Positions 23,019 through 35,932 are shown, counted from the stretch's first letter. The stretch is DNA of 64,000 bases from Delphinapterus leucas (GCF_002288925.2 NW_022098044.1:15982462-16046461); one strand, 5' to 3'. Notes: generated from the sequence alone by a model not told the origin. A program made the numbers and translations.

Positions 23019-23577
23019 ATCTTAGAATTAGAACTCTAGAGATAATCTTGAGTCGCTCATCCAATTTACAGCTGAGAAACTGGTTTGTTTAGATTGTCTA
23101 GCTTTTAAGGCTAGAAGTAGGACCAGGACTGGGATGGGGCAAGTGAGGTGCCTAGGGCTCAACATTTAAGGAGAAACTCACTCTGGGGTCATGTAAGTAC
23201 ATACTGCAAGCAAGGTGCCAACCTTTAGGTAATGCTGCCAGGCTACCAATCATGATTATCTGTCTTAGATAAAAAACACGTCACATTCTCTACTAGACAG
23301 ATGCTCCATTTTATCTTTGGTGACAATTAGTTTCTAATAACAACAGTGTTCCTAAGTCATCCAGGACTGTGACTGCAGCAAAATATTTTTACTCTGAGTA
23401 TCATTAAAACAAAGCAAAACAAAAACCCTTGGTTCTCAAGAGACCTTGCGAAGTGAATCATTATAGTCAATCGTTTCCCAAATAGCATTAAATTGCCTTT
23501 TATTGTTAACAATATTTTATGGAAATCTTTCTAAAAGATATTGCACATTTCCCTGCCTTTTTCTGTCCATTAAATTA
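23019..23577. other. unassigned sequence
   Basis: A stretch at about 23040-23130 faintly resembles an inverted MIR/L2 ('caatttacagctgagaaactgg'). Otherwise nothing is recognised. Confidence 0.35.
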
Positions 23578-24112
23578 GACTTTTTAATTTGAAATAATTA
23601 TAAGTTCAGGTGCAGTTGTGAGAAACAATACAGAGAGATACCATGTAAACTTTACCCAGGTTCTACTAATTGTAACATCTCACAAAACTCCAGTACATCA
23701 CAACCAGGATACTGATGTTGATACAGTCAAGATAAACTATATTTCCATCACCATAAGGATCCCTCCCCCTGACCTCTGGTAGCCACACCCACCACCCTCC
23801 CACTCTCATTCCCTCCCTGGCAACTATTAATCTGTCCTTCATTTCTGTAATTTTATTATTTCAAGAAAGTTATATAAATGGAATCATACAATATGTAATA
23901 TTCCAGACTGGCTTTTCTCAGCATAACTCTCTGGAGATTCATCTGGGCTGTTGAGTATATCAATAGTTCATTCCTTTTTATTGCTGAGTAATATTCCATC
24001 ATGTGGATGTACCACAGTTTGTTTAACCCCTTGAAGGACATCTGGGTGATTTCCTTTTTTTTTTTACCACTATGAATAAAGCTGCTGTAAAAACTCATGC
24101 ACATTGCTAATA
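23578..24112 (-). mobile_element. L1M (L1MC/D-like) 3' end, inverted
   Basis: The + strand shows the complement of an L1M 3'UTR and ORF2 end. It includes 'atataaatggaatcatacaat', 'tcaatagttcattccttttt', 'ttgctgagtaatattccatc' and 'aataaagctgctgt'. It is 5'-truncated at about 24112. It abuts the opposite-strand fragment L1-Q. Confidence 0.88.
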
Positions 24113-24134
24113 GAAATTTAAAACACACAAATAA

Positions 24135-24648
24135 ATGGGCAACCTGTGTTGATGAATTGGAAGACTAAATATTGTTAAGATGACAATACTACCTAAAGTG
24201 ATCTACAGATTCAAATTTCTACCAAAATATCAACACTCTTTTGTGGAAAAAAAAAAAAAAGAAAAATCCATCCAAAAATTCATATGGAATCTCAAGGGAC
24301 CATGAATAGCCAAACTAATCTTGAGAAAGAACAAAGTTAGAGGTCTCACACTTCCTGATTTTAAGACTTATTACAAAGGTACAGTCATCAAAACAGTGTG
24401 ATTCTGGCATGAAGACAAAAAGAGAGACTAAAGCAATAGAATACAGAATACAGAAAAATCCTTGCATTTATGATCAAATGATGTTTGACAAGGGTCAAGA
24501 CCCTTCAATGAGGAAAGGAGAGTCTTTTAAAAAATAGCATTGGAAAAACTGGATATACACATGCACAAGAATGAAGCTGGACTCTTATCTTACACCATTT
24601 AATAAAATTAACTCAAAATATATCAAAGACTTAAAAATAAAAGCTAAG
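24135..24648 (+). mobile_element. L1-Q left part: old L1 ORF2 fragment
   Basis: The sequence follows L1 ORF2 downstream of the RT core ('gaattggaagactaaatattgttaagatg' region, 'aaagtgatctacagattcaa', 'attacaaaggtacagtcatc'). It breaks at 24648 at the insertion of L1-B and resumes at 32098-32113. No long frame survives. Confidence 0.88.
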
Positions 24649-26734
24649 GGGGGGGTACCTTCAAGATGGCAGAGGAGTAAGATGGGGAGATCACCTTCCT
24701 CCCCACAAATACATCAAAAATATATCTACATGTGGAACAGCTCCTACAGAACACCTACTGAACGCTGGCAGAAGACCTCAGACCTCCCAAAAGGCAAGAA
24801 ACTCCCCACATACCTGGGAAGGGCAAAAGAAAGAGAGAAAACAGAGACAAAAGAATAGGGATGGGACCTGCACCTCTGGGAGGGAGCTGTGAAGGAGGAA
24901 AAGTTTCCACACACTAGGAAGCCCCTTCACTGGTGGAGACGGGGGGTCGGGGAGCTTTGGAGCCACAGAGGAGAGTGCAGAAACAGGAGTGCAGAGGGCA
25001 AAGTGGAGAGATCCCCAGACAGAGGATCAGTGCCGACCAGCACTCACCAGCCTGAGAGGCTTGTCTGCTCAGGGGCTGGGAGCTGAGGCTCGGGCTTCGG
25101 AGGTCAGATCCCAGGGAGAGGACTGGGGTTGGCTGCATGAATACAGCCTGAAGGGGGCTGGTGCACCACAGCTAGCCGGGAGGGAGTCTGGGAAAAGTCT
25201 GAACCTGTGTAAGAGGCAGAAGACCATTGTTCCGTGGCGCGTGAGGAGAGGGAATTCAGAGCACTGCCTAAATGAGCTCAAGAGAAAGGTGCGAGCCCCA
25301 GCTATCAGTGCAGACAACAGAGATGGGCATGAAGTGCTAAGGATGCTACTGCAGCCACCAAGAAGCCCGTGTGCAAGCACAGGTCACTATCCACACCTCC
25401 CTTCCTGGGATCCTGTGCAGCCCGCCACTGCCAGGGTCCCGTGATCCAGGGACAACTTCCCCAGGAGAACACATGGCATGCCTCAGGCTGGTGCAATATC
25501 ATGCCGGCCTCTGCCACCACAGGCTTACCCTGCATTCTGAACCCCTCCCTCTCCCCGGCCTGAGTGAGCCAGAGCCCCCGAATCAGCGACTCCTTTAACA
25601 CCCTCCTGTCTGGGTGAAGAACAGATGCCCGAGGGTGACCTACATGCAGAGTCAGGGCCAAATCCATAGCCGAACCCCAGGAGCTGTGTGAACACAGAAG
25701 AGAGAGGGAAATTTCTCCCAGCAGCCTCAGGAGCAGCATATTAAATCTCCACAATCAACTTGATATACGCTGCATCTGTGGAATACCTGAACAGAAAATG
25801 AATCATCCCAAAATTGAAGCAGTGGACTGTGGGAGGAACTGTAGAATTGGGGTTTGCTTTCTGAATCTAATTTGTTTCCCGTTTTATGTTTATCTTAGTT
25901 TAGTATTTAGAGCTTATTATCATTGGTAGATTTGTTTATTGATTTTGTTGCTCTCTTCCTTTTTTTTTTACATGTATATATAGATATAGTTCCTTTTTCT
26001 CTTTTTCTGAGTGTGTATGTGTATGTTTCTTTGTGTGATTATGTCTGTATAGGTTTGCTTTAACAATTATTCCTAGGGTTTTATCTGTCCATTTACTTTT
26101 AGTATAGTTTTTAGTGCTTGTTATCATTGGTGGATTTGTTTATTGGTTTGGTTGCTCTCTTCTTTCTTTTTTATTACTTTTTAAAAATAATTTTTATTTT
26201 AATAACTTTATTTATTTATTTATTTCCCTTTTCTTCTGAATGGTGTGGCTGACAGGGTCTTGGTGATCTGGCTGGGTGTTGGGCCTAAGCCTCTGAGGTG
26301 GCAGAGCCGAGTTCAGGACATTGGTTCACCAGAGACCTCCTGGCTCAATGTAATATCAAATGATGAAAGCTCTCTCAGAGATCTCCATCTCAATGCTAAG
26401 ACCCAGATCTACTCAATGACCAGCAAGCTCAGAGCTTGACACCCCATGTCAAACAACTAGCAAGACAGGAACAAAACCCCACCCATTACAAGAAAGACTG
26501 CCTAAAATCTTAGGTTCACAGACGCCCCAAAACACACCACCGGATGTGGACCTGACCCCAAAAAAGATAAGATTCAGCTTCATCCACCAGAACACAGGCA
26601 CCACTCCCCTCCACCAGGAAGCCTACAAAACCCACTGAACCAACCTGACCTACTGAGGGCAGACACCAAAAACAACAGGAAAAACCAACCAGCAGCCTTC
26701 AAAAAGGAGACCCAAATACAGTAAATTAAGCAAA
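24649..26734 (+). promoter_or_regulatory. L1-B complete 5'UTR
   Basis: This is a full-length 5'UTR of about 2.1 kb by position. The matching 5' start in L1-C is at about 34852. It is CpG-depleted relative to L1-A. Pyrimidine- and T-rich stretches lie at 25950-26230. By family knowledge it held an internal Pol II promoter, and present activity is unknown. Confidence 0.85.
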
Positions 26735-27691
26735 ATGAGAAGACAGAGAAATACACAGCACATGAAGGAGTAAGGTAAAAACCCACCAGGCCACACAAAT
26801 GAAGAAGAAATAGGCAGTCTACCTGAAAAAGAATTCAGAGTAATGATAGTAAAGATGATCTAAAATCTTGGAAAGAGAATGGAGAAAATACAAGAAAGTT
26901 TTAACAAGGACCCAGAAGAACTGAAAAGCAATCAGACAGTGATGAACAACAAAATAAATTAAATTTAAAATTCTCTACAGGGAATCAATAGCAGAATAAC
27001 TGAGGCAGAAGAATGGATAAGTGACCTGGAAGATAAAATAGTGGAAATAACTATCACAGAACAAAATAAAGAAAAAGAATGAAAAGAATTGAGGACAGTC
27101 TCAAACACCTGTGGGACAACATTAAATGCACCAAAATTCAAATTATAGGGGTCCCAGAAGAAGAGAAAAAGAAAGGGACTGAGAAAATATTTGAAGAGAT
27201 TAGAGTTGAAAACTTCCCTAATATGGGAAAGGAAATAGTCAGTCAAGTCCAGGAAGCACAGAAACTCCCATACAGGATAAATCCAAGGAGAAACACGCCA
27301 AGACACATATTAATCAAACTATCAAAAATTAAATACAAAGAAAAAATATTAAAAAGCATCAAGGGAAAAGCAACAAATAACATACAAGGGAATCCCCATA
27401 AGGTTAACAGCTGATCTTTCAGCAGGAACTCTGCAAGCCAGAAGGGTGTGGCAGGGCATATTTAAAGTGATGAAATGGAAAAACCTACAACCAAGATTAC
27501 TTTACCCAGCAAGGGTCTCATTCAAATTCGACAGAGAAATTAAAACCTTTGCAGACAAGCAAAAGATAGAATTCAGCACCACCAAACCAGCTTTAAAACA
27601 AATGCTAAAGGAACTTCGCTAGGCAGGAGACACAAGAAAGAGAAGGAAAAGACCTATAATAACGAACTCAAAACAATTAAGAAAATGGTAA
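26735..27691 (+). pseudogene. L1-B ORF1, broken
   Basis: The start context atgagaagacag at 26735 matches L1-A. Coiled-coil and RRM-like segments are recognisable. The open fragment at 27079-27414 contains IQIIGVPEEEKKKG and the PRRNTPRHILIKLSK block. Several stops and frameshifts occur upstream (for example near 26950). The ORF1 stop taa at 27689-27691 overlaps the ORF2 start atg at 27685-27687, within atggtaa. Confidence 0.88.
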
Positions 27692-29069
27692 CAGGAACAT
27701 ACATATCAATAATTACCTTAAATGTAAATGGATTAAATGCTCGAAACAAAAGACTGGCTGAATGGATACAAAAGCAAGACCTGTATATATGCTGTCTACA
27801 AGAGACCCACTACAGACCTAGGGACACATAGAGCCTGAAAGTGAGGGGATGGAAAAAGATATTCTATGCCAATGGAAATCAAAAGAAAGCTGGAGAAGCA
27901 ATTCTCATATCAGACAAAATAGACTTTAAAATAAAGACTGTTACAAGAGACAAAGAAGGGTACCACATAATGATCAAGGGCGCAATCCAAGAAGAAGATA
28001 TAACAATTGTAAATATTTATGCACCCAACATAGGAGCACCTTAATACATAAGGCAAATGCTAACAGCCATAAAAGGGGAAATCAACAGTAACACAATCAT
28101 ATTAGGTGACTTTAACGCCCCACTTTCACCAATGGACAGATCATCCAAAATGAAAATAAATAAGGAAACACAAACTTTAAATAACACATTAAACAAGATG
28201 GACCTAATTGATATTTATAGGACATTCAATCCAAAAACAACAGAATACACTTTCTTCTCAAGTGCTCATGGAACATTCTCCAGGATAGATCATATCTTGG
28301 TTCACAAATCAAGTGTTGGTAAATTTAAGAAAACTGAAGTCATATCAAGTGTCCTTTCTGACCACAGCACTATGAAATGGCATATCAATTACAGGAAAAA
28401 AATTGTAAAAAATACAAACACATAGAAGTTAAACAATACACTACTAAATAACCAAGAGATCACTGAAGAACTCAAAGAGGAAATCAAACAATACCTACAA
28501 ACAAATGACAATGAAACCAGGACGACCCAAAACCTATGGGATGCAGCAAGTGCAGTTCTAAAAGGGAAGTTTATAGCAATACAATCCTACCTCAAGAAAC
28601 AAGAAACATCTCAAATAAACAACCTAACCTTACACCTAAAGCAATTAGAGAAAGAAGAACAAAAAACCACAAAGTTAGCAGAGTGAAAGAAATCATAAAG
28701 ATCAGATCAGAAATAAATGAAAATTAAGAAAATGATGGCAAAGATCAATAAAACTAAAATCTGGTTCTTTGAGAAGATAAACAAAATTGATAAACCATTA
28801 ACCAGACTCATCAAAAAAAAGAGGGAGAAGACTCAAATCAATAGAATTAGAAATGAAAAAGGATAAGTAACAACTGACACTGGAGAAATACAAAGGATCA
28901 TGAGAGATTACGACAAGCAACTATATGCCAATAAAATGGACAACCTGGAAGAAATGGACAAATTCTTATAAAAGCACAACCTTCTGAGACAGAGCAGGAA
29001 GAAATAGAAAATATAAACAGACTAATCACAAGCACTGAAGTTGAAACTGTGATAAAATATCTTTCAACA

Positions 29070-29251
29070 GGGCTTCCTTGCCTGCCGATGCAGGGGACGT
29101 GGGTTCATGCCCCGGTCAAGGAAGATCCCACATGCCGCGGAGCAGCTGGGCCTGTGAGCCATGGCCGCTGAGCCTGTGCGTTGGGAGCCTGTGCTCTGCA
29201 ATGGGAGAGGCCACAGCAGTGTGAGGCCCACGTACCAAAAAAAAAAAAAAA
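29070..29251 (+). mobile_element. CHR-2-like SINE (copy 5) inside L1-B ORF2
   Basis: The head gggcttcc is followed directly by cctgccgatgcagggg, so about 25 bp containing the A-box area are deleted. The B box reads gggttcatgcccc. The TSD atctttcaaca is at 29059-29069 and 29252-29262. The position in ORF2 is the same as that of the SINE in L1-E. Confidence 0.95.
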
Positions 29252-30832
29252 ATCTTTCAACAAACAAAATCCCAGAACCAGGTGGTTTCACAGCTGAATT
29301 CTACCAAACATTTAGAGAAGACCAAACACCTATTCTTCTGAAACTCTTCCAAAATATAGCAGAGGGAGGAACACTCCCAAACTCATTCTAGGAGGCCACC
29401 ATCACCTGGCAACCAAAATCAGACAAAGATGTCACAAAAAAAGAAAACTACAGGCCAATATCACTGATGAAAATAGATGCAAAACTCCTTAACAAAATAC
29501 TATCAAACAGAATCCAACAGCACATTAAAAGGATCATACACCATGATCAAGTGGGGTTTATCCCAAGAACCAAGATTTCTTCAATATATGCAAACCAATG
29601 AAGTGATACACCATATTAACAAACTGAAGGATAAAAACCATATGATAATCTCAATAGATGCAGAAAAATCTTTTGACAAAATTCAACACTCATTTATGAT
29701 AAAAACTCTCCAGAAAGTAGGCATAGAGGGAACTTACCTCAACATAATAAAGGCCATATATGACAAACCACAGCCAACACCTTCCCCAATGATGAAAAAC
29801 TGAAACCATTTCCACTAAGATCAGGAATAAGACAAATAAGACAAAGGGTTGCCCACTCTCACCACTATTATTCAACATAGTTTTGGAAGTTTTTGCAAGA
29901 GCAATCAGAGAAGAAAAGAAACAAAAGGAATCCAAATCGGAAAAGAAGAAGTAAATCTGTCACTATTTGCAGATGACATGATACTATACATAGAGAATCC
30001 TAAAGATGCTAGCAGAAAACTACTAGAGCTAATCAATGAATTTGGTAAAGTTGCAGGATACAAAATTAATGCACAGAAATCTCTTACATTCCTATACACT
30101 AAAGATGAAAAATCTGAAAGAGAAATCAAGGAAACACTCCCATTTACCACTGCAACAAAAAGAATAAAATACCTAGCAATAAACCTACCTAAGGAGACAA
30201 AGGAACTGTATGCAGAAAACTATAAGACACTGATGAAAGTAATTAAAGATAATACAAACAGATGGAGAGGTATACCATGTTCTTGGATTGGAAGAATCAA
30301 CATTGTGAAAGTGACTATACTACCCAAAGCAATCTACAGATTCAATGCAATCCCTATCAAACTACCATAGGCATTTTTCACAGAACTAGAACAAAAAATA
30401 TCACAATTTGGAGGGAAACACAAAAGACCCTGAATAGCCAAAGCAATCTTGAGAAACCAAAACGGAGTGAGGAATCAGGCCCCTGGGCTTCAGACTATAC
30501 TATGAAGCTACAGTAATCAAGACAGTATGGTACTGGCACAAAAACAGAAATACAGATGAATGGAAGAGGATAGAAATCCCAGAGATAAACCCACACACAT
30601 ATGGTCACCTTACTTTTTGATAAAGGAAGCAAGGATATACAATGGAGAAAAGACAGCCTCTTCAATAAGTGGTGCTGGGAAAACTGGACAGCTACATGTA
30701 AAAGAATGAAATTAGAACACTCTCTAATACCATAAACAAAAATAAACTCAAAATGGATTAAACACCTAAATGTAAGGGCAGACACTATAAAACTCTTAGA
30801 GGTAAACATAGGCAGAACACTCTATGACATAA

Positions 30833-31232
30833 NNNNNNNNNNNNNNNNNNNNNNNNNNNNNNNNNNNNNNNNNNNNNNNNNNNNNNNNNNNNNNNNNNNN
30901 NNNNNNNNNNNNNNNNNNNNNNNNNNNNNNNNNNNNNNNNNNNNNNNNNNNNNNNNNNNNNNNNNNNNNNNNNNNNNNNNNNNNNNNNNNNNNNNNNNNN
31001 NNNNNNNNNNNNNNNNNNNNNNNNNNNNNNNNNNNNNNNNNNNNNNNNNNNNNNNNNNNNNNNNNNNNNNNNNNNNNNNNNNNNNNNNNNNNNNNNNNNN
31101 NNNNNNNNNNNNNNNNNNNNNNNNNNNNNNNNNNNNNNNNNNNNNNNNNNNNNNNNNNNNNNNNNNNNNNNNNNNNNNNNNNNNNNNNNNNNNNNNNNNN
31201 NNNNNNNNNNNNNNNNNNNNNNNNNNNNNNNN
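30833..31232. other. assembly gap (400 N)
   Basis: Exactly 400 N lie within L1-B ORF2. The flanks match L1-A at 12815 and 13133, so the missing sequence is expected to be ordinary L1 ORF2. The corresponding intervals are 317 nt in L1-A, 325 nt in L1-C and 326 nt in L1-E, so 400 is probably a nominal size. Confidence 0.97.
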
Positions 31233-31565
31233 TCACTAATCATTAGAGAAATGAAAATCAAAACTGCAATGAGGTATCAGCTCACACCAGTCAGAATGGC
31301 CATTATCAAAAAATCTACAAACAATAGATTCTGGAGAGAGTGTGGAGAAAAGGGAACACTCTTGCAGTGTTGGTGGGAATGTAAATTGATACAGCTGCTA
31401 TGCACAGCAGTATGGAGGTTCCTTGAAAAACTAAAAATAGAACTACCATATGACCCAGCAATCCCACTACTGGGTATATACCCTGAGAAAACCATAATTC
31501 AAAAAGAGTTATGTACCACAATGCTCACTGCAGTTCTGTTTACAATAGCCAGGACATGGAAGTGA

Positions 31566-32097
31566 CCTAAGTGTCCAATGAGAGATGAATGGATAAAGAA
31601 AATGTGGCACATATATACAATGGAATATTACTCAGCCATAAAGTGAAATGAAATTGAGTTATTTGTAGTGAGGTGGCTCTCATACAGAGTGAAGTAAGTC
31701 AGAAAGAGAAAAACAAATATCATATGCTAACATACATATATGGAATCTAAAAAAAAAAAGTTTCTGATGAACCTAAGGGCAGGACAGGAAGATGGAGAGA
31801 ATGGAGTTGAGGACACAGGGAGGGGGAAGGGTAAGCTGGGACAAAGTGAGTGCATGGACATATATATATACTACCAAATATAAAATAGAGAGCTAGTGGG
31901 AAGTAGCTGCATAGCACAGGGAGATTAGCTCGGTGCTTTGTGTCCACCTAGGGGTGTGGGATAGGGAGGGTGGGAGCAAGGTGCAAGAGGGAGGGGATAT
32001 GGGTAATATGTATATGTATAGCTGATTCACTTTGTTATACAGCAGAAATGAACACATCATTGTAAAGCAATTATACTCCAATAAAGATGTTAAGAAA
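31566..32097 (+). other. L1-B 3'UTR
   Basis: The sequence parallels the L1-A 3'UTR. The G-rich tract at 31951-31974 is shorter than in L1-A. It ends with 'ccaataaagatgtta' and a short A-tail before the TSD at 32098. Confidence 0.88.
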
Positions 32098-32835
32098 AAA
32101 AATAGAACTAAAGCTATGAAACTTAGAAGAAAACACAGGGGGGATCTTCATGACACAGATTTTGCAAATATTTCTTGGATATGACATCAAAAGCACAGGC
32201 AAAAGAAAATACATACAAATTGAACTACATCAAAATTTAAAACTTTGTACATCAAAGGACATAATCAACAGAGTGAGAAGGCAAACTATGGAATGGGAGG
32301 AAATATTTCCAAATCATATACTTGAAAATGGTCAATATCCAGAATATATAAAGAACCCTTACAACTCAACAACAAGAAAACAACCCTATTTTAAAATGGG
32401 CAGAGTACTTGAATAGACATTTCTCCATACAAGATACACAAATGGCTAAAAAGCAGATGAAAAGATGTTCAACATCACTGATCATTAGGTAAATGCAAAT
32501 CAAAGCCATAATGAGATACAACCTCACTCTCATTAAGAGTGAAAGAAAGAAAAAGAAGAGTTGACAAGGATGTAGAAATGAAACTCTTGTTCACTGCTAG
32601 TGGGAATATAAAATAGTTCAGCCACTATGGAAGACAGTATGGCAGTTCCTCAAAAAATTAAAAAGAGAATTATCATATGAATCAGCAATTCCTCTTCTGG
32701 GTATATATTTAAAAGAATTAAAAGCAGGACTCAAACAGGTATTTGTACACGCATGTTCCCAGCAGCATTATTCACAATAGCTAAAAGATGAAAGCAACCC
32801 TAAAGTCCACTCACAGATGAATAGATTTTTTTTAA
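32098..32835 (+). mobile_element. L1-Q right part: old L1 ORF2 C-terminus
   Basis: It continues 'gaaacttagaagaaaacaca' through 'atgggcagagtacttgaatagacatttctcc' in part to 'cactgctagtgggaatataaa'. It stops near 32835, at the expected end of ORF2, where the 5'UTR of L1-G begins. It is the far half of the fragment at 24135-24648. Confidence 0.88.
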
Positions 32836-34842
32836 AGTGGTAGGAGTGACATCACCAAAAAGGCACCATATGTTGTTTCTGACTTAGCTCTCCCTCACAA
32901 GAACAACAACTATTCATGGGCGAGACCATATGGAGAAAATCCTGGAACACATGGGTGTCCCAACGCACACCCCTGTACCACAGAGGTCAAACCCGACTGC
33001 ATTAGGAGGGTAGGAGGAGTGGCTACACATTGATTGCTTTGCGCCTCCCCCAGGTTGGCATAGCAACACAGCAGGAGCTCTCCCCTGAGCCCCATGGTTC
33101 CTCCAGTGGGAAAAGAGCCCGGGGTGAACGTTGAGTTCTGAAGTATTGTGGGGTGCTTCTTGGGAGTCCCCACTCTAGTCTCATCCCACCGGAATTGTGG
33201 GGGAATCTGTGAAGCTTGACCACTATGAATCTGATTGTGACTGATAAGGGGGAAGGGGCTTGCAACAACCAGCTCTTAGATCTGGGCAGATGAGGTTCTT
33301 ACCTGAAGCACCCACACAGAAGTCCAAACCAGTGGCTTTGCTAATCCGTAGAACCAAATCAGTGGCACAGTCTGACCAGAGAACTCAGCAGAATGCAAGT
33401 CTACCTGATTTGGGTCTTCAAATAAAGAGCCTTGCTGGCCCTGGAGCCTGGTCTACCACTTCCCAGGAAGGGTAGCTAATTCATAGCTCCACCTACTGCT
33501 GAATTTAGCTTCCCGCCCCTCCAGACCAGCAAGCCTCACCAGGAACACCTAGGAGGCTTCTTGGAGCTGGCCTTCCTATTTCACCCAGGAAGGGGAGCAA
33601 ATCACAGCCCCACCCTATGCTGAGTGTAGCTCCCAGCTCCCTCTAATCTCAAAGGCTGACCAGAACACCTGGAAAGCTGCATAGCCCAGAAATGTTCAAG
33701 CAGAGTGTACAGCAGGCAGAGCTGACCATCTGCAGAGGAAAGCCAGAGGCTGCATTTAGCCAGGAAACTTGGGTCATGGGTCAGCTTGAGTCAAGACCAC
33801 AAAGAAAAAGCCTTGCCAGATTTGAAGCTGGGTCTTCTGCTTTGTTAGGCAGAAAAACTAATTTCTAGCCTCATCCATTGGTAAATACAGCTTTTAGCCT
33901 GCCTGACCAGGAAACGTAACCAGAACACACAGGAAGCTGTGTAGCTATCCAACAGCCCTGCTTATAATCACAATTGAACAGAGTGCACAATTTGAGGTTT
34001 CCTCCATCTGCAGAGCAAAATCAGTCACTTCATCTGGCCAGGGAATTCAATGCACAGTCTTGCCTGATTCAGTCCCCAAACAAAGCCATGCAGGCCCTGG
34101 GGCCCATCCTGCTGCCCCACTAGGGCAGGGAAGTCAATTCAGAGCCCCAGATAACTATAGTTCCCATTCCCAACTGTCCAGAAAGCCTGGCAACCACTGA
34201 GAATGCAGGCAACCATGGAGATCACCTAATAGACTTACTTGGGCAGGGAACCATGCCAGCAGTCCTATCTAACTGTTCTCAGCCAGTGACACAACCACCT
34301 AACCTCAGAGCTCAGGCAGTGGCCTCTACCAAAAATAGGCCCTGATAGCAAGCCCCACTTGCCCAAGGATGTTACCAGCAGACCTGTCCAGAAACCCAAA
34401 TGGAACTGACTGGTGAAGAACTATTATCTTTGCCAAAGTGAACCTATGAAGTCTAGAAGAGGAGGTTACTTACTCAAATGCTTAGATACCCATGTAAGAA
34501 GTCAATGATCAGAAAAAAATGAGGTAAATATGATATCAACAAAGGAAACTAATAAAGCCTAAGTACAGACAAAGAATTCAGAATAATTCTCTTAAATAAG
34601 TTTAGTGAACTACAAGAATATACAGACAACTAAACAAAATTAGGGGAAAGTGCATGAACAAAATGAGAAGTCCAACAACGAAATAGAAATGATTCAAAAA
34701 ACAAAAGTGAAAACAGACATCCTACAGCTGAAAAATACAACTAAACTGAAGAATTCAATAGACAGCTTCAAAAGCAGACTAGACTATACAGAGGAAAGAA
34801 TCAGTGACCTAGAAAACAGGACATTTAAAATTATCAAGTCAG
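32836..34842 (+). mobile_element. L1-G piece 1: 5'UTR and ORF1 start of an older L1
   Basis: The 5'UTR at 32836-34500 contains irregular diverged direct repeats (see 33420-34240). It is followed by the N-terminal coiled-coil part of ORF1, with an open fragment at 34650-34871 including RLDYTEERISDLENR. The element breaks at TSD 34827-34842 and resumes at 43913. It is the host of the C/D, E and F insertions. Confidence 0.85.
33420..34240 (+). repeat. diverged direct repeats in the L1-G 5'UTR
   Basis: The block 'aaagccttgc-ggccctggagcc-tct' recurs at about 33419, 33803 and 34076. The block 'gaccagnaagcctnaccagnacacctaggaag' recurs at about 33523, 33652, 33906 and 34180. Spacing is irregular (about 130 to 390 bp) and similarity is moderate. 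Confidence 0.7.
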
Positions 34843-35932
34843 GTGATCAAATCAAGATGGCAGAGGAGTAGAACATGGAGCTCACCTTCTCCCACAAATA
34901 CATCAAAAATACACTGACATGTGGAATGATTCTCACAGAACATCTACTGAAAGCTGGCAGAAGGCCTTAGACTTCCAAAAGGGCAAGAAAATCTCCACGT
35001 AACTGGGTAGGGCAAAAGAAAAATGAAAAAAAAAAAGGAAAGTAATTGGGATGGGACCTGCACCTCTGGGAGGGAGCTGTGAAAGAGGAAAGGTTCCTGG
35101 CTGTGAAGTCCCCTCACTATTGGGGAAATCAGCCAGGATAGAGGGGGAGCTTCAGAGCCTAGGAGAGAGTGCAGCAACTGGTTTGCGGGAGGCAAATTGG
35201 AGAGTAACCTGCACAGACGGTCAGTGCTGGCTGGAACTCCCCAGCCTGAGATGCTTATCTACTGGGGTGGGTGGGGGCTTCATGCTGAGGCTCGAGCTTC
35301 GGAGGTCAGACCTTGGGGAGAGGACTGGGGTTGACTATGTGGAGACAGCCTGAGGGGGCTAGGTTGTGGTGCACAGAAACCTAGAGAGTACGGGAAGAAG
35401 GCTGGGCCTGCCAGTGAAGCAAAGCACCATCGTTGGGGGGCATGTGAGGAGAGGAGAGAGACTGCCATAGGAGCTTCTTTTCCTGTGCTTGCTCTCAGGT
35501 GTCAGGACACTGCATACACAAGCTCCTGGGGTGGGCATGAGCTGCCACTGCCATCTTGGACTCCAGAGGTGGGCAGGGACTGCTACTGACGCTGCTGAGG
35601 GTCCTGCAAGCAGGCACAGGTCGCTGCCCCACCCTCCCGGGAGCACGTGCAGCCTGCTGCCGCTGTCAAGGGTCCCATGACCTGCTTCCTACTGCTGCCC
35701 GAGCCTTCCCGGGAGCATGCATGGGCTGCACACCTGCACATGCCCTATCAAGAGGATAACGGACAGCACACTCTGAGGAAAGAGATGGCGAGCATCCAAA
35801 TCAAAAACAGCCCTCACACCAAAAAAATAAATTAAATCCACACAAGCCACGCAGGGACACTCCTGCACATAAATAGGCTTCCAAGACTACAGTAGATAAT
35901 TGTTTCTCCTAAACTCACAGAGTAAGAGAAAT

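Larger units (their letters stand above)
27685..31565 (+). pseudogene. L1-B ORF2, broken by stops, a SINE and a gap
   Basis: The endonuclease part keeps GDFN, RIDHIL and an altered SDHS motif within 28057-28425. A SINE interrupts the RT at 29070-29251. The RT box FADD is intact at 29966-29977. The Cys-rich tail has lost ligands: it reads [18 protein letters not shown], with C to F and H to Q. The ORF ends near tga 31563-31565. Part of the C-terminal half is hidden by Ns. Confidence 0.92.
24649..32097 (+). mobile_element. L1-B: full-length L1, nested in L1-Q, carrying a SINE and an assembly gap
   Basis: The 5' end contains the conserved start 'ttcaagatggcagaggagtaa' in part, then 5'UTR, ORF1, ORF2, 3'UTR and tail. 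An imperfect TSD, aaaaataaaagctaag at 24633-24648 and aaaaatagaactaaag at 32098-32113, flanks it. A CHR-type SINE lies at 29070-29251 and a run of 400 N at 30833-31232. Frames are broken, so it is inactive. Its CpG sites have largely decayed, unlike those of L1-A. Confidence 0.95.

Noticed and set aside
30796..31261. Apparent 146-158-codon open frames across the N run
   Set aside because: They are artefacts of unknown bases in the assembly gap.
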